Position numbers and translations under genes: made by a program
Notes under the pieces: model-generated
Told to the model about the DNA's origin: nothing
Seen by the model: only the letters and a program-made list of their open reading frames with translations
Databases searched by the model: none
NCBI RefSeq assembly: GCF_001540865.1
Contig: NC_033630.1
Span: 6,254,393 to 6,318,392, forward strand
Length of the DNA stretch: 64,000 bases
Direction of reading: 5' to 3'
DNA from: Ananas comosus
Lineage: Eukaryota > Streptophyta > Magnoliopsida > Poales > Bromeliaceae
Shown: one piece after another, positions 23,163 to 34,553 of the stretch
Layout of the letters: every line of letters begins with the position of its first letter
Position numbering within the stretch: position 1 is the stretch's first letter

Positions 23163-25674
23163 TGTCACGCCCCCGCCCCAAGTCCGCTACCGATTTGGTC
23201 CGGTTCGGGCGCGGCGAATGGACCGCCGAACGGACAGCAACTCCCCTGTCCGCCCAAGGCTTCAACAAAGAGGTCATGTACACAAGTTCCCAGGAAACAC
23301 ACTTGTTCACATACATGATCTAACAATGACGACGAAGCACAAACAGTGCTTAACAACCAAGAGCAAGCAACACAGGTAAGTATACAAGTTATAAAAAGAG
23401 AGAAGTACTTAACTATTGAACTCATTTAACTTTACATAACTCTTTCATCTTTTACAGTCTTCCAAAACATATGTACAATCACTCTCAAATCCTCACCCTA
23501 TACAACATCTACTCTCAAACATAGTTACAAGGTAAAGCTAATGCAAAAGGAAGTAGAGTTAGCTATGTACATATGCCACTATGGTGCTAGGCCCTTGCCG
23601 CGATTCTCATCGGGGCTACTCGAACTCGGACCTACAACAAAGTGGTATGAGAACTACAAATAGTTCCGAGTGGGTTCGGCCGCCAACTCCGCCGATCTTC
23701 CCACTAGGTCTAAGCAGGCACAGATAGATATGCAGATAGATAGATATATATAACTGAAAGCATTAACAAGGAATAAGCAAGTATAGGTATGAACATCTAA
23801 CTATGCCTCAATCTGGAATCATGCATGCATGTCATTCATATTGAATTCGTAGCTACCATACTACTATGCTCAATAATAAGGGTTGTTCATTACTTTACCC
23901 AATCATTCGATCATCCGGCAACACAATCTCACATTGATAAGTCTCATAGGGAAAAGCCTCGCTGAACTATTCTCCGAGACCGCCTGCGGACAGATACACT
24001 CACTGTCCAGGCAGCGCATGGCGACTGCCCCTCGAGTGACAAATACTCCGGAGTGCACAGCCTGTGGGGAGCGACCCTGACAAGCGCAGACAGGCTATGT
24101 GAGTATAATCTGAACTCACGAACTGGTCCTACCAACTAAGGTTGGTGTCAACATAGAATAAAGCGTTCCAATACCCAAGCTCATAGTGTTTTGCTACACT
24201 AGGGTTCTTATGTTCAATATCAACTAGATGCCACTCGTTTGTGTTCATGGTTAACTAGATGCCACTCGTTCTTTTGACAAGTTCTCATTACTCTAGTCCA
24301 CATTGTACTAGGTTTCCATAGCTACATGTACATCCAACACATATAGGATTAAACTGTATCATACTACCTTGAGCACACTAGGTTCTAGTGCTATATCAAC
24401 TAAGACGCATTAACACTAGCATGCAAACATAGATATTACTAACTTAGTTCCCTATATGCCATATGTTCAATATGCAACTGATCAACATAGTAACTCAGAC
24501 ATAGGGAGCAGTTCAACTGCTTCGGGATGGCACTCCCCCACCTTTTGGTAGTGCCGCGTAGTTAGCAAACTCGACGTTGCGGTCCTCGTACGTCGCTTCA
24601 ACTCCTCGGGGGAAAGCGAACCCTCAAGTATCAGTTTCGGCGATATCTTCGCGCTCGCTCGTCGGATCGACGAACCGTCTTCGCCTACGCGTTCGAAGAC
24701 TTAGCAATTAGGTTTACGACCTATTAAACAAGATCAAAACCTTACATTTCCAAAAATCCCTTATCGTGCCCTAGAATGGCAACGATGGAGAAATCCGTGG
24801 TGCGAGCTTCCATTTCGAGCTCGAACCATCTCCTTAACCTCAATAGGTTCCATTCGAACCATTTCTAAGCTATAAAACCCAATCTTAAGAAATCCACCAT
24901 GGTTGGGTTTGGAGCTTACCTCTTTACCAAGCTCCAAGCATGCTCTAGCTTGAGGGAGAGAGAGAGGAAGATGATCTTCTTCTTCTCCTTGCTCTTCTCC
25001 TTCTTCTTTCTCTACTTCTTCTTTTCTTTCTTCTCCTTCTTCTCTTCTTCTTTTCCTTCGTTCTAGAGAGAGAGAGGGAGAGAAAGAAAGGGCAAATGAG
25101 ACAACAGAGAGAGAGAGAGGGGTCCCCCACCTCTCACATAGGCCAATTTGCAAATAAGCCCCTCAACTTTCCATCTATTAAATAGCCTCTCACTGGGCAT
25201 TTTCGCAGTGAGGGACCGGTCCTAGCTCGGGGAGACCGGTCCCCGAGAGCCTCACATTCTGGCAGAGGGGATTTCGCGTTCGGGAACCGGTCCCTGCCTG
25301 AGAGACCGGTCCCCGAGAGACCGGTCCTTGTCCGAGAGACCGGTTCCCGAGAGTTGAATTTTCGGGACTTAGCCAAATTTCGGCTTCTCTCGCTGGGTTA
25401 ACGTTCGGGGACCGGTTCTTACCTGCCAGAGACCGGTTGCATCAAGGATCCCCGCCGACCCAGCCTGATGGGACCGGTCCCTCCCTGCCAGGGACCGGTC
25501 CCCGAGAGCAATTCTGCTCCAGTGCAGATTTTGCACTGCAGCTCTCGCGGACTTTTCCTTAATGCACTTTATGCATTCTAAGTATCTTCGGACTTTCCGA
25601 AGCTTACACCCTCGACGATTAGTCGGTTCCAAACGAAGTCTAATCCTCGAATTTTGAGAATTCACTTCCTTACA
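23163..25674 (-). repeat. Middle LTR of element B (3' LTR of the complete copy)
   Basis: Plus strand TGTCACGCCC to CCTTACA, 2512 bp. In sense orientation: ACCGGT palindrome cluster (25498-25215), a weak TATA (about 25140), CT-rich leader, tandem GAGTGGCATCTAGTT words (about 24267-24229), conserved hairpin (23666-23651), and the GGACAG/CTGTCC hairpin near the end. Confidence 0.9.
25213..25500 (-). promoter_or_regulatory. Paired ACCGGT palindrome cluster, element B middle LTR
   Basis: ACCGGT at 25215, 25235, 25286, 25305, 25320, 25339, 25411, 25432, 25473 and 25493. Spacing within pairs is 19-21 bp. Flanks make longer palindromes such as GGGACCGGTCCC. Confidence 0.85.
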
Positions 25675-25700
25675 TCCTCCCCACCTTAAAAGAGTTTCGT
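25675..25700 (-). promoter_or_regulatory. Polypurine tract of element B
   Basis: In sense orientation AACTCTTTTAAGGTGGGGAGGA abuts the LTR start TGTAAGG; the purine-rich part is the last 13 bases. Confidence 0.75.
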
Positions 25701-25765
25701 CCTCGAAACGAACTCAATATTACAAAACTTATTTAGAACTTTAAATTCTAAACTCATACCTCGAT

Positions 25766-26254
25766 TTACTCCTCGAACAAGTGAGGGTGATTCGCTTTCA
25801 TCTCCTCCTCGAGCTCCCAGGTAGCTTCGCGATCGCTATGATTGCTCCACCGGACTCGAACATAGGGAATTTCTCGATTCCTCAACTTACGTACTTCCCG
25901 AGCCAAAATCATCACCGGAAACTCCTCGTAGCTCATATCTTCTTGCAGTTCCGGCGGTTCATAAACTAAGACATGCTCAGGATCATGCACATACTTGCGG
26001 AGATTAGAGACGTGGAATACGTTGTGCACACCCGCAAGCTTGGGTGGCAATGCTAGTCGGTAAGCCACCGTCCCAATCCGCTCCAAGATCTCGTAGGGGC
26101 CGATATAACGAGGACTTAACTTCCCTCGCACCCCAAATCTTTTCACGCCTCTCATTGGCGAAACTTTCAAGAACACGCGGTCACCCACCGTGAACTCCAA
26201 GTCTCTATGGCGCCTATTTGAATAGCTTTTCTGTCGAGACTGCGCCGTGAGCAA
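25766..26254 (-). pseudogene. Element B: integrase C-terminus and chromodomain
   Basis: FTVGDRVFLKVSPMRGVKRF and KLSPRYIGPYEILERIG form the GPY/F region; YVRVRWSNHSDREATWELE is a chromodomain, a histone-mark reader thought to steer chromoviruses to heterochromatin. It should be fused to the integrase, but a TAG at about 26276 separates them. Confidence 0.88.
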
Positions 26255-26278
26255 TCTCTTGCGAGCAAGGTGGACTTT

Positions 26279-27271
26279 CTACTCCGCCTCTTGCAACACA
26301 TCGGGACCGAACTCTACATGCTCGCCCACATCACTCCAATGAATGGGAGATCGGCACTTCCGCCCATAAAAAGCCTCGAACGGTGCCATTCCCACACTCG
26401 CGTGATAGCTGTTGTTGTAGGCGAACTCGGCCATCGGCAGGTGCTTACACCAACTCCCCTTATAATCAATGGCACACGCCCGCAACATATTCTCCAAGGT
26501 CTGAATGGTTCTCTCGGTCTGCCCATCAGTCTGAGGATGAAACGCGGTACTGAACTCGAGTTGTGTGCCAAGGGCTTCCTGCAGGCTTTTCCAAAAGTGT
26601 GAAGTGAACTTGGGGTCTCGATACGACACAATCGACTTCGGCACCCCGTGCAGCCTCACCACCTCATCAAGATACACCTGCGCTAGCTTCTCACCTGCCC
26701 AAGTGTTGTGGATCGGCAGAAAATGCGCCGATTTCGTCAAACGATCCACAATCACCCAAATCGCGTCATGGCCACTCGTCGAGCGAGGTAAACCAATGAC
26801 GAAGTCCATCGACACGTCTTCCCATTTCCAGACGGGAATGGATAAACTCTGAAGCTTCCCCGCTGGAAACCGACACTTCGCTTTCACCTGTTGGCATACC
26901 AAACACTTCGCCACGAAGCGCCCAATATCGGCCTTCATTCCCGGCCACCAATAAAGCGTCTTCAACTCATGGAACATCTTGGTGCCGCCCGGGTGGTCGA
27001 CGTAAGGAGACCAATGCGCTTCTTGCAAAATTAGCTTGCGAAGCTCCTCGTCGTTTGGCACACACCACCGGTTCCGAAACCGAAGTGCACCACTAGCATC
27101 CATGCTAAAATCTCCACCACGGCCACTCTCAACATTGTGCCACACCTTCTGGAGAATTGGGTCCGCCGGTTGCAGACTTTTGATCCTCTCCAGTAAGGTC
27201 GGTTGGATCACCAACGTCATCAACCTAGCCGGAATTTCTGGAGCCACCACCTCAAGATCCATCTTCCCCAT
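26279..27271 (-). pseudogene. Element B: integrase, catalytic Asp replaced
   Basis: The HHCC zinc region (HPGGTKMF ... CLVCQQVKA) and core SMDFVIGLPRS are present, as is FHPQTDGQTERTIQTLE with the final Glu. The second catalytic Asp, normally in VSDRDPKF, reads Tyr (VSYRDPKF; codon 26621-26623). That should abolish strand transfer. Frameshifts at about 27275-27310 split it from RNase H. Confidence 0.88.
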
Positions 27272-27309
27272 TTGTAATCGCAGGGGCGTCTAACTTGTAA
27301 CCCACAAAG

Positions 27310-28458
27310 CTAGGTTCTCCGCGGATTTTCGGCTAAGTGCATCCCCACATTTGCTTTTCCGGGGTGGTAAAGGATATCAACATCGTAATCCTTAAGCAAT
27401 TCCAACCACCGCCGTTGTCGCATGTTCAGCTCCTTCTGGGTAAATAAGTAGTTTAGGCTTTTATGGTCGGTGTAGATCTCACAATGAGCACCATATAAAT
27501 AGTGTCTCCAAAGCTTCAAAGCAAAGATCACCGCCGCCAATTCCAAATCATGTATGGGGTAGTTCTTTTCATAGCTTTTCAACTGACGGGATACATAAGT
27601 GATCACCCCCCCGCCTTGCATCAGCACACACCCCAAACCCAGATAGGATGCATCGCTATATACTACATAATTTTCACCCTGCACCAGCAAGGCGAGTACC
27701 GGAGTCGTAGTTAATCTTTTCTTCAACTCTTTAAAACTCCGGTCGCAGTCGTCGCTCCAAACGAATTTGATGCCCTTCTGCGTCAGACGGGTGAGTGGAG
27801 TCACGATCTTCGAAAATCCTTCCACAAACCGTCGATAATAACCTGCTAGGCCTACAAAACTCCGGACCTCAGCAACGTTTGTCGGGCGCGGCCAACTCTC
27901 AATCGCCTCTACTTTCCTCGGGTCCACAGAAACACCGCCCTCGGAAATAACATGCCCGAGAAAAGCGACTTCTCGGAGCCAGAAGTCACACTTCTTTAGC
28001 TTTGCGTATAATTTCTTCTCCCGAAGGATCTGAAGTACTACGCGCAAATGCTCCGCATGCTCCTCTTCACTGTGTGAATAGACCAAGATGTCGTCTATGA
28101 AGACTACGACAAATCGGTCTAGACACTCCCTGAACACTCGGTTCATCAAGCTCATGAACGCAGCCGGGGCATTTGTATGCCCAAATGGCATCACGGTGAA
28201 CTCGTAGTGTCCATACCGCGTACGGAATGCGGTCTTCGGAACATCCTCCGGCTTAATCTTCAATTGATGGTAGCCGGATTGAAGGTCAATCTTCGAGTAC
28301 ACCCGCGACCCCTGTAACTGATCAAACAAGTCGTCAATGCGGGGTAACGGGTACTTGTTCTTCACGGTGACCTTATTCAACTCGCGATAATCCACGCAGA
28401 GTCGAAAAGATCCATCCTTCTTGCGCACGAACAATACCGGGGCTCCCCACGGTGACAC
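27310..28458 (-). pseudogene. Element B: reverse transcriptase and RNase H
   Basis: RT carries [36 protein letters not shown] (usual Leu is His) and the catalytic FIDDILVYS. RNase H follows with [16 protein letters not shown] and [14 protein letters not shown] at 28492-28494, in place of the expected Gln codon, cuts it from protease. The end is shifted after HPGKANV. Its role in an intact element would be cDNA synthesis. Confidence 0.9.
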
Positions 28459-28491
28459 GCTCGGTCTGATGAACTCCTTGTCGAGAAGATC

Positions 28492-29559
28492 CTACAACTG
28501 ATCTCTTAACTCTCTTAACTCAGCCGGTGCCATACGATACGGGGCCTTTGATATCGGCGCGGTCCCGGGAATCAAGTCTATCATGAACTCAATTTTTCGG
28601 TCCGGCGGCATCCCAGGTAACTCTGCCGGAAACACATCTGGGAATTCCCGCACAACCGCCAACTCTTCGAGAGTCGGAACTACTCGATCAACTTCTACAA
28701 CGGTCACCAGGTAAGCCGTGCAACCGCTGTTAACCAGCTTCCTCGCTCTTGTCGCCGATATCGTCGCGGCGAAACACGAACTCTTGCAAGCTCGAAACGT
28801 GAATTCCTCGTGTCCCGGCTCCCGAAATGTGATCACTCTAGTTTTGCAGTCAATAGACACATAATACTTCGAGAGCCAGTCGATGCCCAATATAACATCG
28901 AACTCCTTCAACCTTTTTAGCAGCAATAGGTCGACCGACATAATCCAGTCGCCTACTTGTACTGGGCATGCCAAACACCGCTTCCTAACAAGGAATGATC
29001 GTCCGGGTCCTTCTACACGCCAAACATTCTCCCCCAGACGAAACTCAATGTCATGCACTTGTGCGAATGATCGATTAATGAAGGAGTGAGACGCGCCAGT
29101 ATCAAAAAGAGCTCTTGCTCGAACACCGTTAACCAAAATCATACCTGCCACCACATTGCGCTCCTCAGCTTTGGTGGGCTCCTCTTCTTGCACTTGAGCG
29201 GCATACATCCTTCCGCTGAGAGCCGATCGTGCAGGCTCAGGTTGACGTGGTGCCGCCGCACGCCCAGCCGACGGAACCCCATAACGGGCTGGAATTGCCT
29301 GAGTCGATGCAACAGATGGGGCCGGTGAGACCCATCCTTGAGGACAGTCACGGATGATATGCCCGGCTTGCCCGCACTTGAAGCACCTTCCTCGGCGCTG
29401 CTCACACACACCGGCTCGGTGGTCTCCGCCACAAAAGATACACCGCTGTGCTCCACGGCCATTCGATTGCGATCGTGGATACTTCGGGGGCCTTCTAGAA
29501 CTCGACTGTCCCCCCGAACCACCGCCCGGCCGCTTCTTCCCTTTATCCTTCTCATACAT
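28492..29559 (-). pseudogene. Element B: zinc knuckle, protease and RT start
   Basis: The nucleocapsid knuckle CFKCGQAGHIIRDC is intact. The protease has ALFDTGASHSFI (DTG active site) and later GIDWLSKY. The ORF runs into the RT approach ([17 protein letters not shown]) and stops. It is nearly identical to the truncated copy at 20864-21883. Confidence 0.9.
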
Positions 29560-29592
29560 CTCACGGTCCTCACGCTCACAGGCGTTCCCATG

Positions 29593-30480
29593 CTAGACCC
29601 ACAAGGCACGGTCCAAAGCCTCTGCAAAAGTGTGGAACTTAAAGGCATGCACCGTCTTAAACACTCCGGGTCGGAGTCCTCTCACGAAGCAATCCGCTCG
29701 GTCTTGCTCCGTTGTCGCCACGTCTGGGACGCAGTTCAGAAGATGGGTGAATTCCCGCTCATACTCCCGAACCGTACGGTTGCCTTGCTTCAGCTTCCTG
29801 AAGTCTTCCCGCATCTTTCTCTTGTCGCTGTCGGGGAAGTACTCCGCGAACATCAATCTTCGGAACTCCTCCCAATTGATCGGGGGAAGATCCGAAGATC
29901 GATCCTGCTTCACTCTTTTCCGCCACACCCTGGCCCACTTGTCGAAACAATGAGCGGCCAAATTCACTTTGTCCCGCTTCTCGGTGTAAATGTCCTCGAA
30001 CAGGGTCTCCATCGAGGCCAACCAAGTCTCCACTGTCCAAGGATCTATCACTTCTCCATCGAATGTAGGCGGGTGGAACTTCGTAAACCTCGTGAGAGCC
30101 GTGTATCCACGCTCTCGCTCCGCCTCCTGAGCCGCTGCTCTGGGCGTAGGGGATCTAGACGCCGCAGGAGGAATATCCACCGGTGGGGGTTGCGCCGCCA
30201 CCGGAACCGGCGCAACGCCCACACTCTCAGCCGCATTGGGAGCGCGAACCGAAGGCGCAGGCGGATCGTGGCCTTGGCCAACCGCCGCAGCCGTTGCTTG
30301 ACGCTCCATAAGCTCCTGGAGCCGATGAAACCCCCCTGCTAGCGCAGCAACCTGCGCTCGCAACTCTTGTACCTCACTAGCCCTAGCTGGCTCTAGCGCC
30401 ACCGGAGGCACAGCTGACTCGGGCACCACAGGAGGTGGGGCCGGAGTAATCCGACGCACGTAGCGTCTCTTCGGTGCCAT
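29593..30480 (-). pseudogene. Element B: gag
   Basis: Starts at MAPKRRYVRR (an in-frame ATG at 30513 would add 11 residues; the 30480 start matches the family better). A coiled region around EVQELRAQVAAL precedes the capsid words listed for B'. It ends at a TAG after ALWV, so gag is cut from the knuckle. Because both copies share this stop, the lesion predates their duplication. Confidence 0.88.
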
Positions 30481-30830
30481 AAGCTCCTGAAACGCAAACA
30501 ATCGGTTAATCACCTAACCCAACAACGTCTTCGCAGTTACGAAACGACATAGCTCAACTACGTTAATCAGACGGAAGCTCATAAGTGTACCCGTTCTTGA
30601 CTCTCGGCATTGTGTTGTCGGCCGCCAACACAACCGCCTTAGGCCAAGGACTAGTATCACTCAATTCACCTCTAGAAACTACTAGAGCATCATCATCCAC
30701 TTCGACCCAATCTATCAACTTCCGTCGCATCATCGGTCCACGTCGTCCTCACGCACCTATAACCTTATGGTTCAACATCCTAGAGTCTCCTAGGTCAGTC
30801 CTAGACTCTCTCTTTTGCTTGCTCTTACTC

Positions 30831-30842
30831 GCTCTGATACCA
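30831..30842 (-). promoter_or_regulatory. PBS of element B
   Basis: Reverse complement TGGTATCAGAGC, four bases from the LTR at 30847. Confidence 0.9.
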
Positions 30843-31361
30843 CGACTGTCACGCCCCCGCCCCAAGTCCGCTACCGATTTGGTCCGGTTCGGGCGCGGCG
30901 AATGGACCGCCGAACGGACAGCAACTCCCCTGTCCGCCCAAGGCTTCAACAAAGAGGTCATGTACACAAGTTCCCAGGAAACACACTTGTTCACATACAT
31001 GATCTAACAATGACGACGAAGCACAAACAGTGCTTAACAACCAAGAGCAAGCAACACAGGTAAGTATACAAGTTATAAAAAGAGAGAAGTACTTAACTAT
31101 TGAACTCATTTAACTTTACATAACTCTTTCATCTTTTACAGTCTTCCAAAACATATGTACAATCACTCTCAAATCCTCACCCTATACAACATCTACTCTC
31201 AAACATAGTTACAAGGTAAAGCTAATGCAAAAGGAAGTAGAGTTAGCTATGTACATATGCCACTATGGTGCTAGGCCCTTGCCGCGATTCTCATCGGGGC
31301 TACTCGAACTCGGACCTACAACAAAGTGGTATGAGAACTACAAATAGTTCCGAGTGGGTTC

Positions 31362-31992
31362 GGCCGCCAACTCCGCCGATCTTCCCACTAGGTCTAAGCA
31401 GGCACAGATAGATATGCAGATAGATAGATATATATAACTGAAAGCATTAACAAGGAATAAGCAAGTATAGGTATGAACATCTAACTATGCCTCAATCTGG
31501 AATCATGCATGCATGTCATTCATATTGAATTCGTAGCTACCATACTACTATGCTCAATAATAAGGGTTGTTCATTACTTTACCCAATCATTCGATCAATC
31601 CGGCAACACAATCTCACATTGATAAGTCTTATAGGGAAAAGCCTCGCTGAACTATTCCCCGAGACCGCCTGTGGACNGGCCGCCAACTCCGCCGATCTTC
31701 CCACTAGGTCTAAGCAGGCACAGATAGATATGCAGATAGATAGATATATATAACTGAAAGCATTAACAAGGAATAAGCAAGTATAGGTATGAACATCTAA
31801 CTATGCCTCAATCTGGAATCATGCATGCATGTCATTCATATTGAATTCGTAGCTACCATACTACTATGCTCAATAATAAGGGTTGTTCATTACTTTACCC
31901 AATCATTCGATCAATCCGGCAACACAATCTCACATTGATAAGTCTTATAGGGAAAAGCCTCGCTGAACTATTCCCCGAGACCGCCTGTGGAC
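31362..31992. repeat. Exact 315-bp duplication flanking an N (probable assembly artefact)
   Basis: 31362-31676 and 31678-31992 are the same sequence, separated only by the N at 31677. The middle LTR of B has this segment once. Confidence 0.88.
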
Positions 31993-33212
31993 AGATACAC
32001 TGACTGTCCAGGTAGCGCATGGCGACTGCCCCTCGAGTGACAAATACTCCGGAGTGCACAGCCTGTGGGGAGCGACCCCGACAAACGCAGACAGGCTATG
32101 TGAGTATAATTTGAACTCACGAACTGGTCCTACCAACTAAGGTTGGTGTTAACATAGAATCAAGCGTTCTAATACCCAAGCTCATAGTGTTTTGCTACAC
32201 TAGGATTCTCATGTTTAATATCAACTAGATGCCACTCGTTTGTGTTCATGGTTAACTAGATGCCACTCGTTCTTTTGACAAGTTCTCATTACTCTAGTCC
32301 ACACTGTACTAGTTTTCCATAGCTACATGTACATCCAACACATATAGGGTTAAACTGTATCATACTACCTTGAGCACACTAGGTTCTAGTGCTATATCAA
32401 CTAAGCCACATTAACACTAGCATGCAAACACAGATATTACTAACTTAGTTCCCTGTATGCCATATGTTCAATATGCAACTGATCAACATAGTAACTCAGA
32501 CATAGAGAGCAGTTCAACTGCTTCGGGATGGCACTCCCCCACCTTTTGGTAGTGCCGCGTAGTTAGCAAACTCGACGTCGCGGTCCTCGTACGTCGCTTC
32601 AACTCCTCGGGGGAAAGCGGACCCTCAAGTATCAGTTTCGGCGATATCTTCGCGCTTGCTCGTCGGATCGACGAACCGTCTCCGCCTACGCGTTCGAAGA
32701 CTTAGCAATTAGGTTTACGACCTATTAAACAAGATCAAAACCTTACATTTCCAAAAATCCCATGTCGTGCCCTAGAATGGCAACGATGGAGAAATCCATG
32801 GTGCGAGCTTCCATTTCGAGCTCGAACCATCTCCTTAACCTCATAGGTTCCATTCGAACCATTTCTAAGCTATAAAACCCAATCTCAAGAAATCCACCAT
32901 GGTTGGGTTTGGAGCTTACCTCTTTACCAAGCTCCACGCTTGCTCTAGCTTGAGGGAGAGAGAGAGGAAGATGATCTTCTTCTTCTCCTTGCTTTTCTCC
33001 TTCTTCTTTCTCTACTTCTTCTTTCCTTTCTTCTCTTTCTTCTCTTCTTCTTTTCCTTCGTTCTAGAGAGAGAGAAGGAAAGAAAGAGAGCGCAAATGAG
33101 ACAACAGAGAGAGAGAGAGAGGGGTCCCCCACCTCTCATATAGGCCAATTTGCAAATAAGCCCTCAACTTTCCACTATTAAACAGCCTCTCACTGGGCAT
33201 TTTCGCAGTGAG

Positions 33213-33500
33213 GGACCGGTCCTAGCTCGGGGAGACCGGTCCCCGAGAGCCTCACATTCTGGCAGAGGGGATTTCGCGTTCGGGAACCGGTCCCTGCCTG
33301 AAAGACCGGTCCCCGGGAGACCGGTCCTTGTCCGAGAGACCGGTTCCCGAGAGTTGGATTTCGGGACTTAGCCAAATTTCGGCTTCTCTCGCTGGGTTAA
33401 CGTTCGGGGACCGGTCCTTACCTGCAAGAGACCGGTTGCATCAAGGATCCCTGCCAACCCAGCCTGATGGGATCGGTCCCTCCCTGCCAGGGACCGGTCC
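33213..33500 (-). promoter_or_regulatory. Paired ACCGGT palindrome cluster, element B right LTR
   Basis: Same arrangement as the middle LTR. The nearest unit is 72 bp upstream of the TATA box. Confidence 0.85.
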
Positions 33501-33672
33501 CCGAGAGCAATTCTGCTTCAGTGCAGATTTTGCACTGCAGCTCTCGTGGACTTTTCCTTAATGCACTTTATGCATTCTAAGCATCTTCGGACTTTTCGAA
33601 GCTTACACCCTCGACAATTAGTCGGTTCCAGACGAAGTCTAATCCTCGGATTTCGAGAATTCACTTCTTACA

Positions 33673-34548
33673 GGTAGGGCAGAGTTTTGGTCAGGACGGC
33701 AGTCCGAGCTTAGACCCGTGAGCGTGGAATGCCATATACTAGATCGTGTGATCGATGGTGTACTAAGAGTTCGGTTGTGACCCAACTCGAGGATTTGTAG
33801 TGGTTTGGGGTCTTAATTGCTCCTGGTTGGAGTGTGTGCGAATTTTCAAATGAGAATTTCACCCAGTGATGATTCGGTCTATGCTTGCGAGCGAGAGATA
33901 TTGCGTGTATTGCGACAGGTTTAGGCGGTAGGCCTACGTAGGATCGATGACCCTTGGTCTACTTGTGGAAACCGAGGTGAGCGGTTTAGCCGATAACTCT
34001 GCTGATGAGTTTGGCTTGGATTTACGAACAGGGTGTTCGTGTGAGTTCATTGTAGGAACGAATTCGAGTTGGTTGTGGCATATGGTATCAAAAGATAAAG
34101 TGGTCTCTAGGAGACACTTGGATAATGAGTAGCTACACGGAGTTGAGGATGTTGCTCTCTTGAGGATTGAAATTAGAGATGTGCCAGAGTATGCCATCTC
34201 GCAATAGAGCAAAGATTCGGTTGTAATTGAAGCACTCGCGAGTGGGCGATGCACCAGTGATATTGCTTTTAAGCAATACCGGTGATCGAATCGGAGTGTG
34301 TTCCCTAACGGGATGCGAAATGCAAAGAGAGGTTCATTGCATGCTGGTCAGCAAGTGGTGTGGAGCGTGTAGAGTCGTCGAGTGTCGACTTGCGCTGCCA
34401 CCGAGACTTGCGGAAGCCGTAATGCGCTTTCGGTGTTGCACTTGACAAATGCGTGTGAGGACGGTCTCACATCCTCCGTAGTGGGCCTTTGGACAGTTTT
34501 AATGAGTGTAAGGCCACTTCGGAGTGGGAAAGTGCAATATTGTCCTCA
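33673..34548 (+). other. Unassigned internal sequence of element A
   Basis: No recognisable RT, integrase or host gene. Probably A's non-coding interior between B and solo LTR S2. Confidence 0.4.
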
Positions 34549-34553
34549 ATTAC

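Larger units (their letters stand above)
20870..33672 (-). mobile_element. Element B: three-LTR recombinant chromovirus (Tekay/Del-like)
   Basis: Order on the plus strand: truncated protease-gag-leader-PBS (20870-23162); LTR (23163-25674); PPT, chromodomain, integrase, RT, protease, gag, leader, PBS (25675-30846); LTR (30847-33672). The 20870-25674 and 28558-33672 blocks are near-identical. The middle LTR therefore serves as 3' LTR of the complete copy and 5' LTR of the truncated one, as unequal recombination between elements produces. The left end is truncated, so no target duplication is visible (right flank GGTAG). A chromodomain places it among chromoviruses. Confidence 0.85.
30847..33672 (-). 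repeat. Right (5') LTR of element B
   Basis: Same landmarks as the middle LTR, with TATA box CTATATGAG at about 33137-33143 and the palindrome cluster at 33215-33500. Its apparent 2826 bp includes a 315-bp exact repeat at an N (31677). Without it the length is 2510 bp, matching the middle LTR. Confidence 0.9.
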
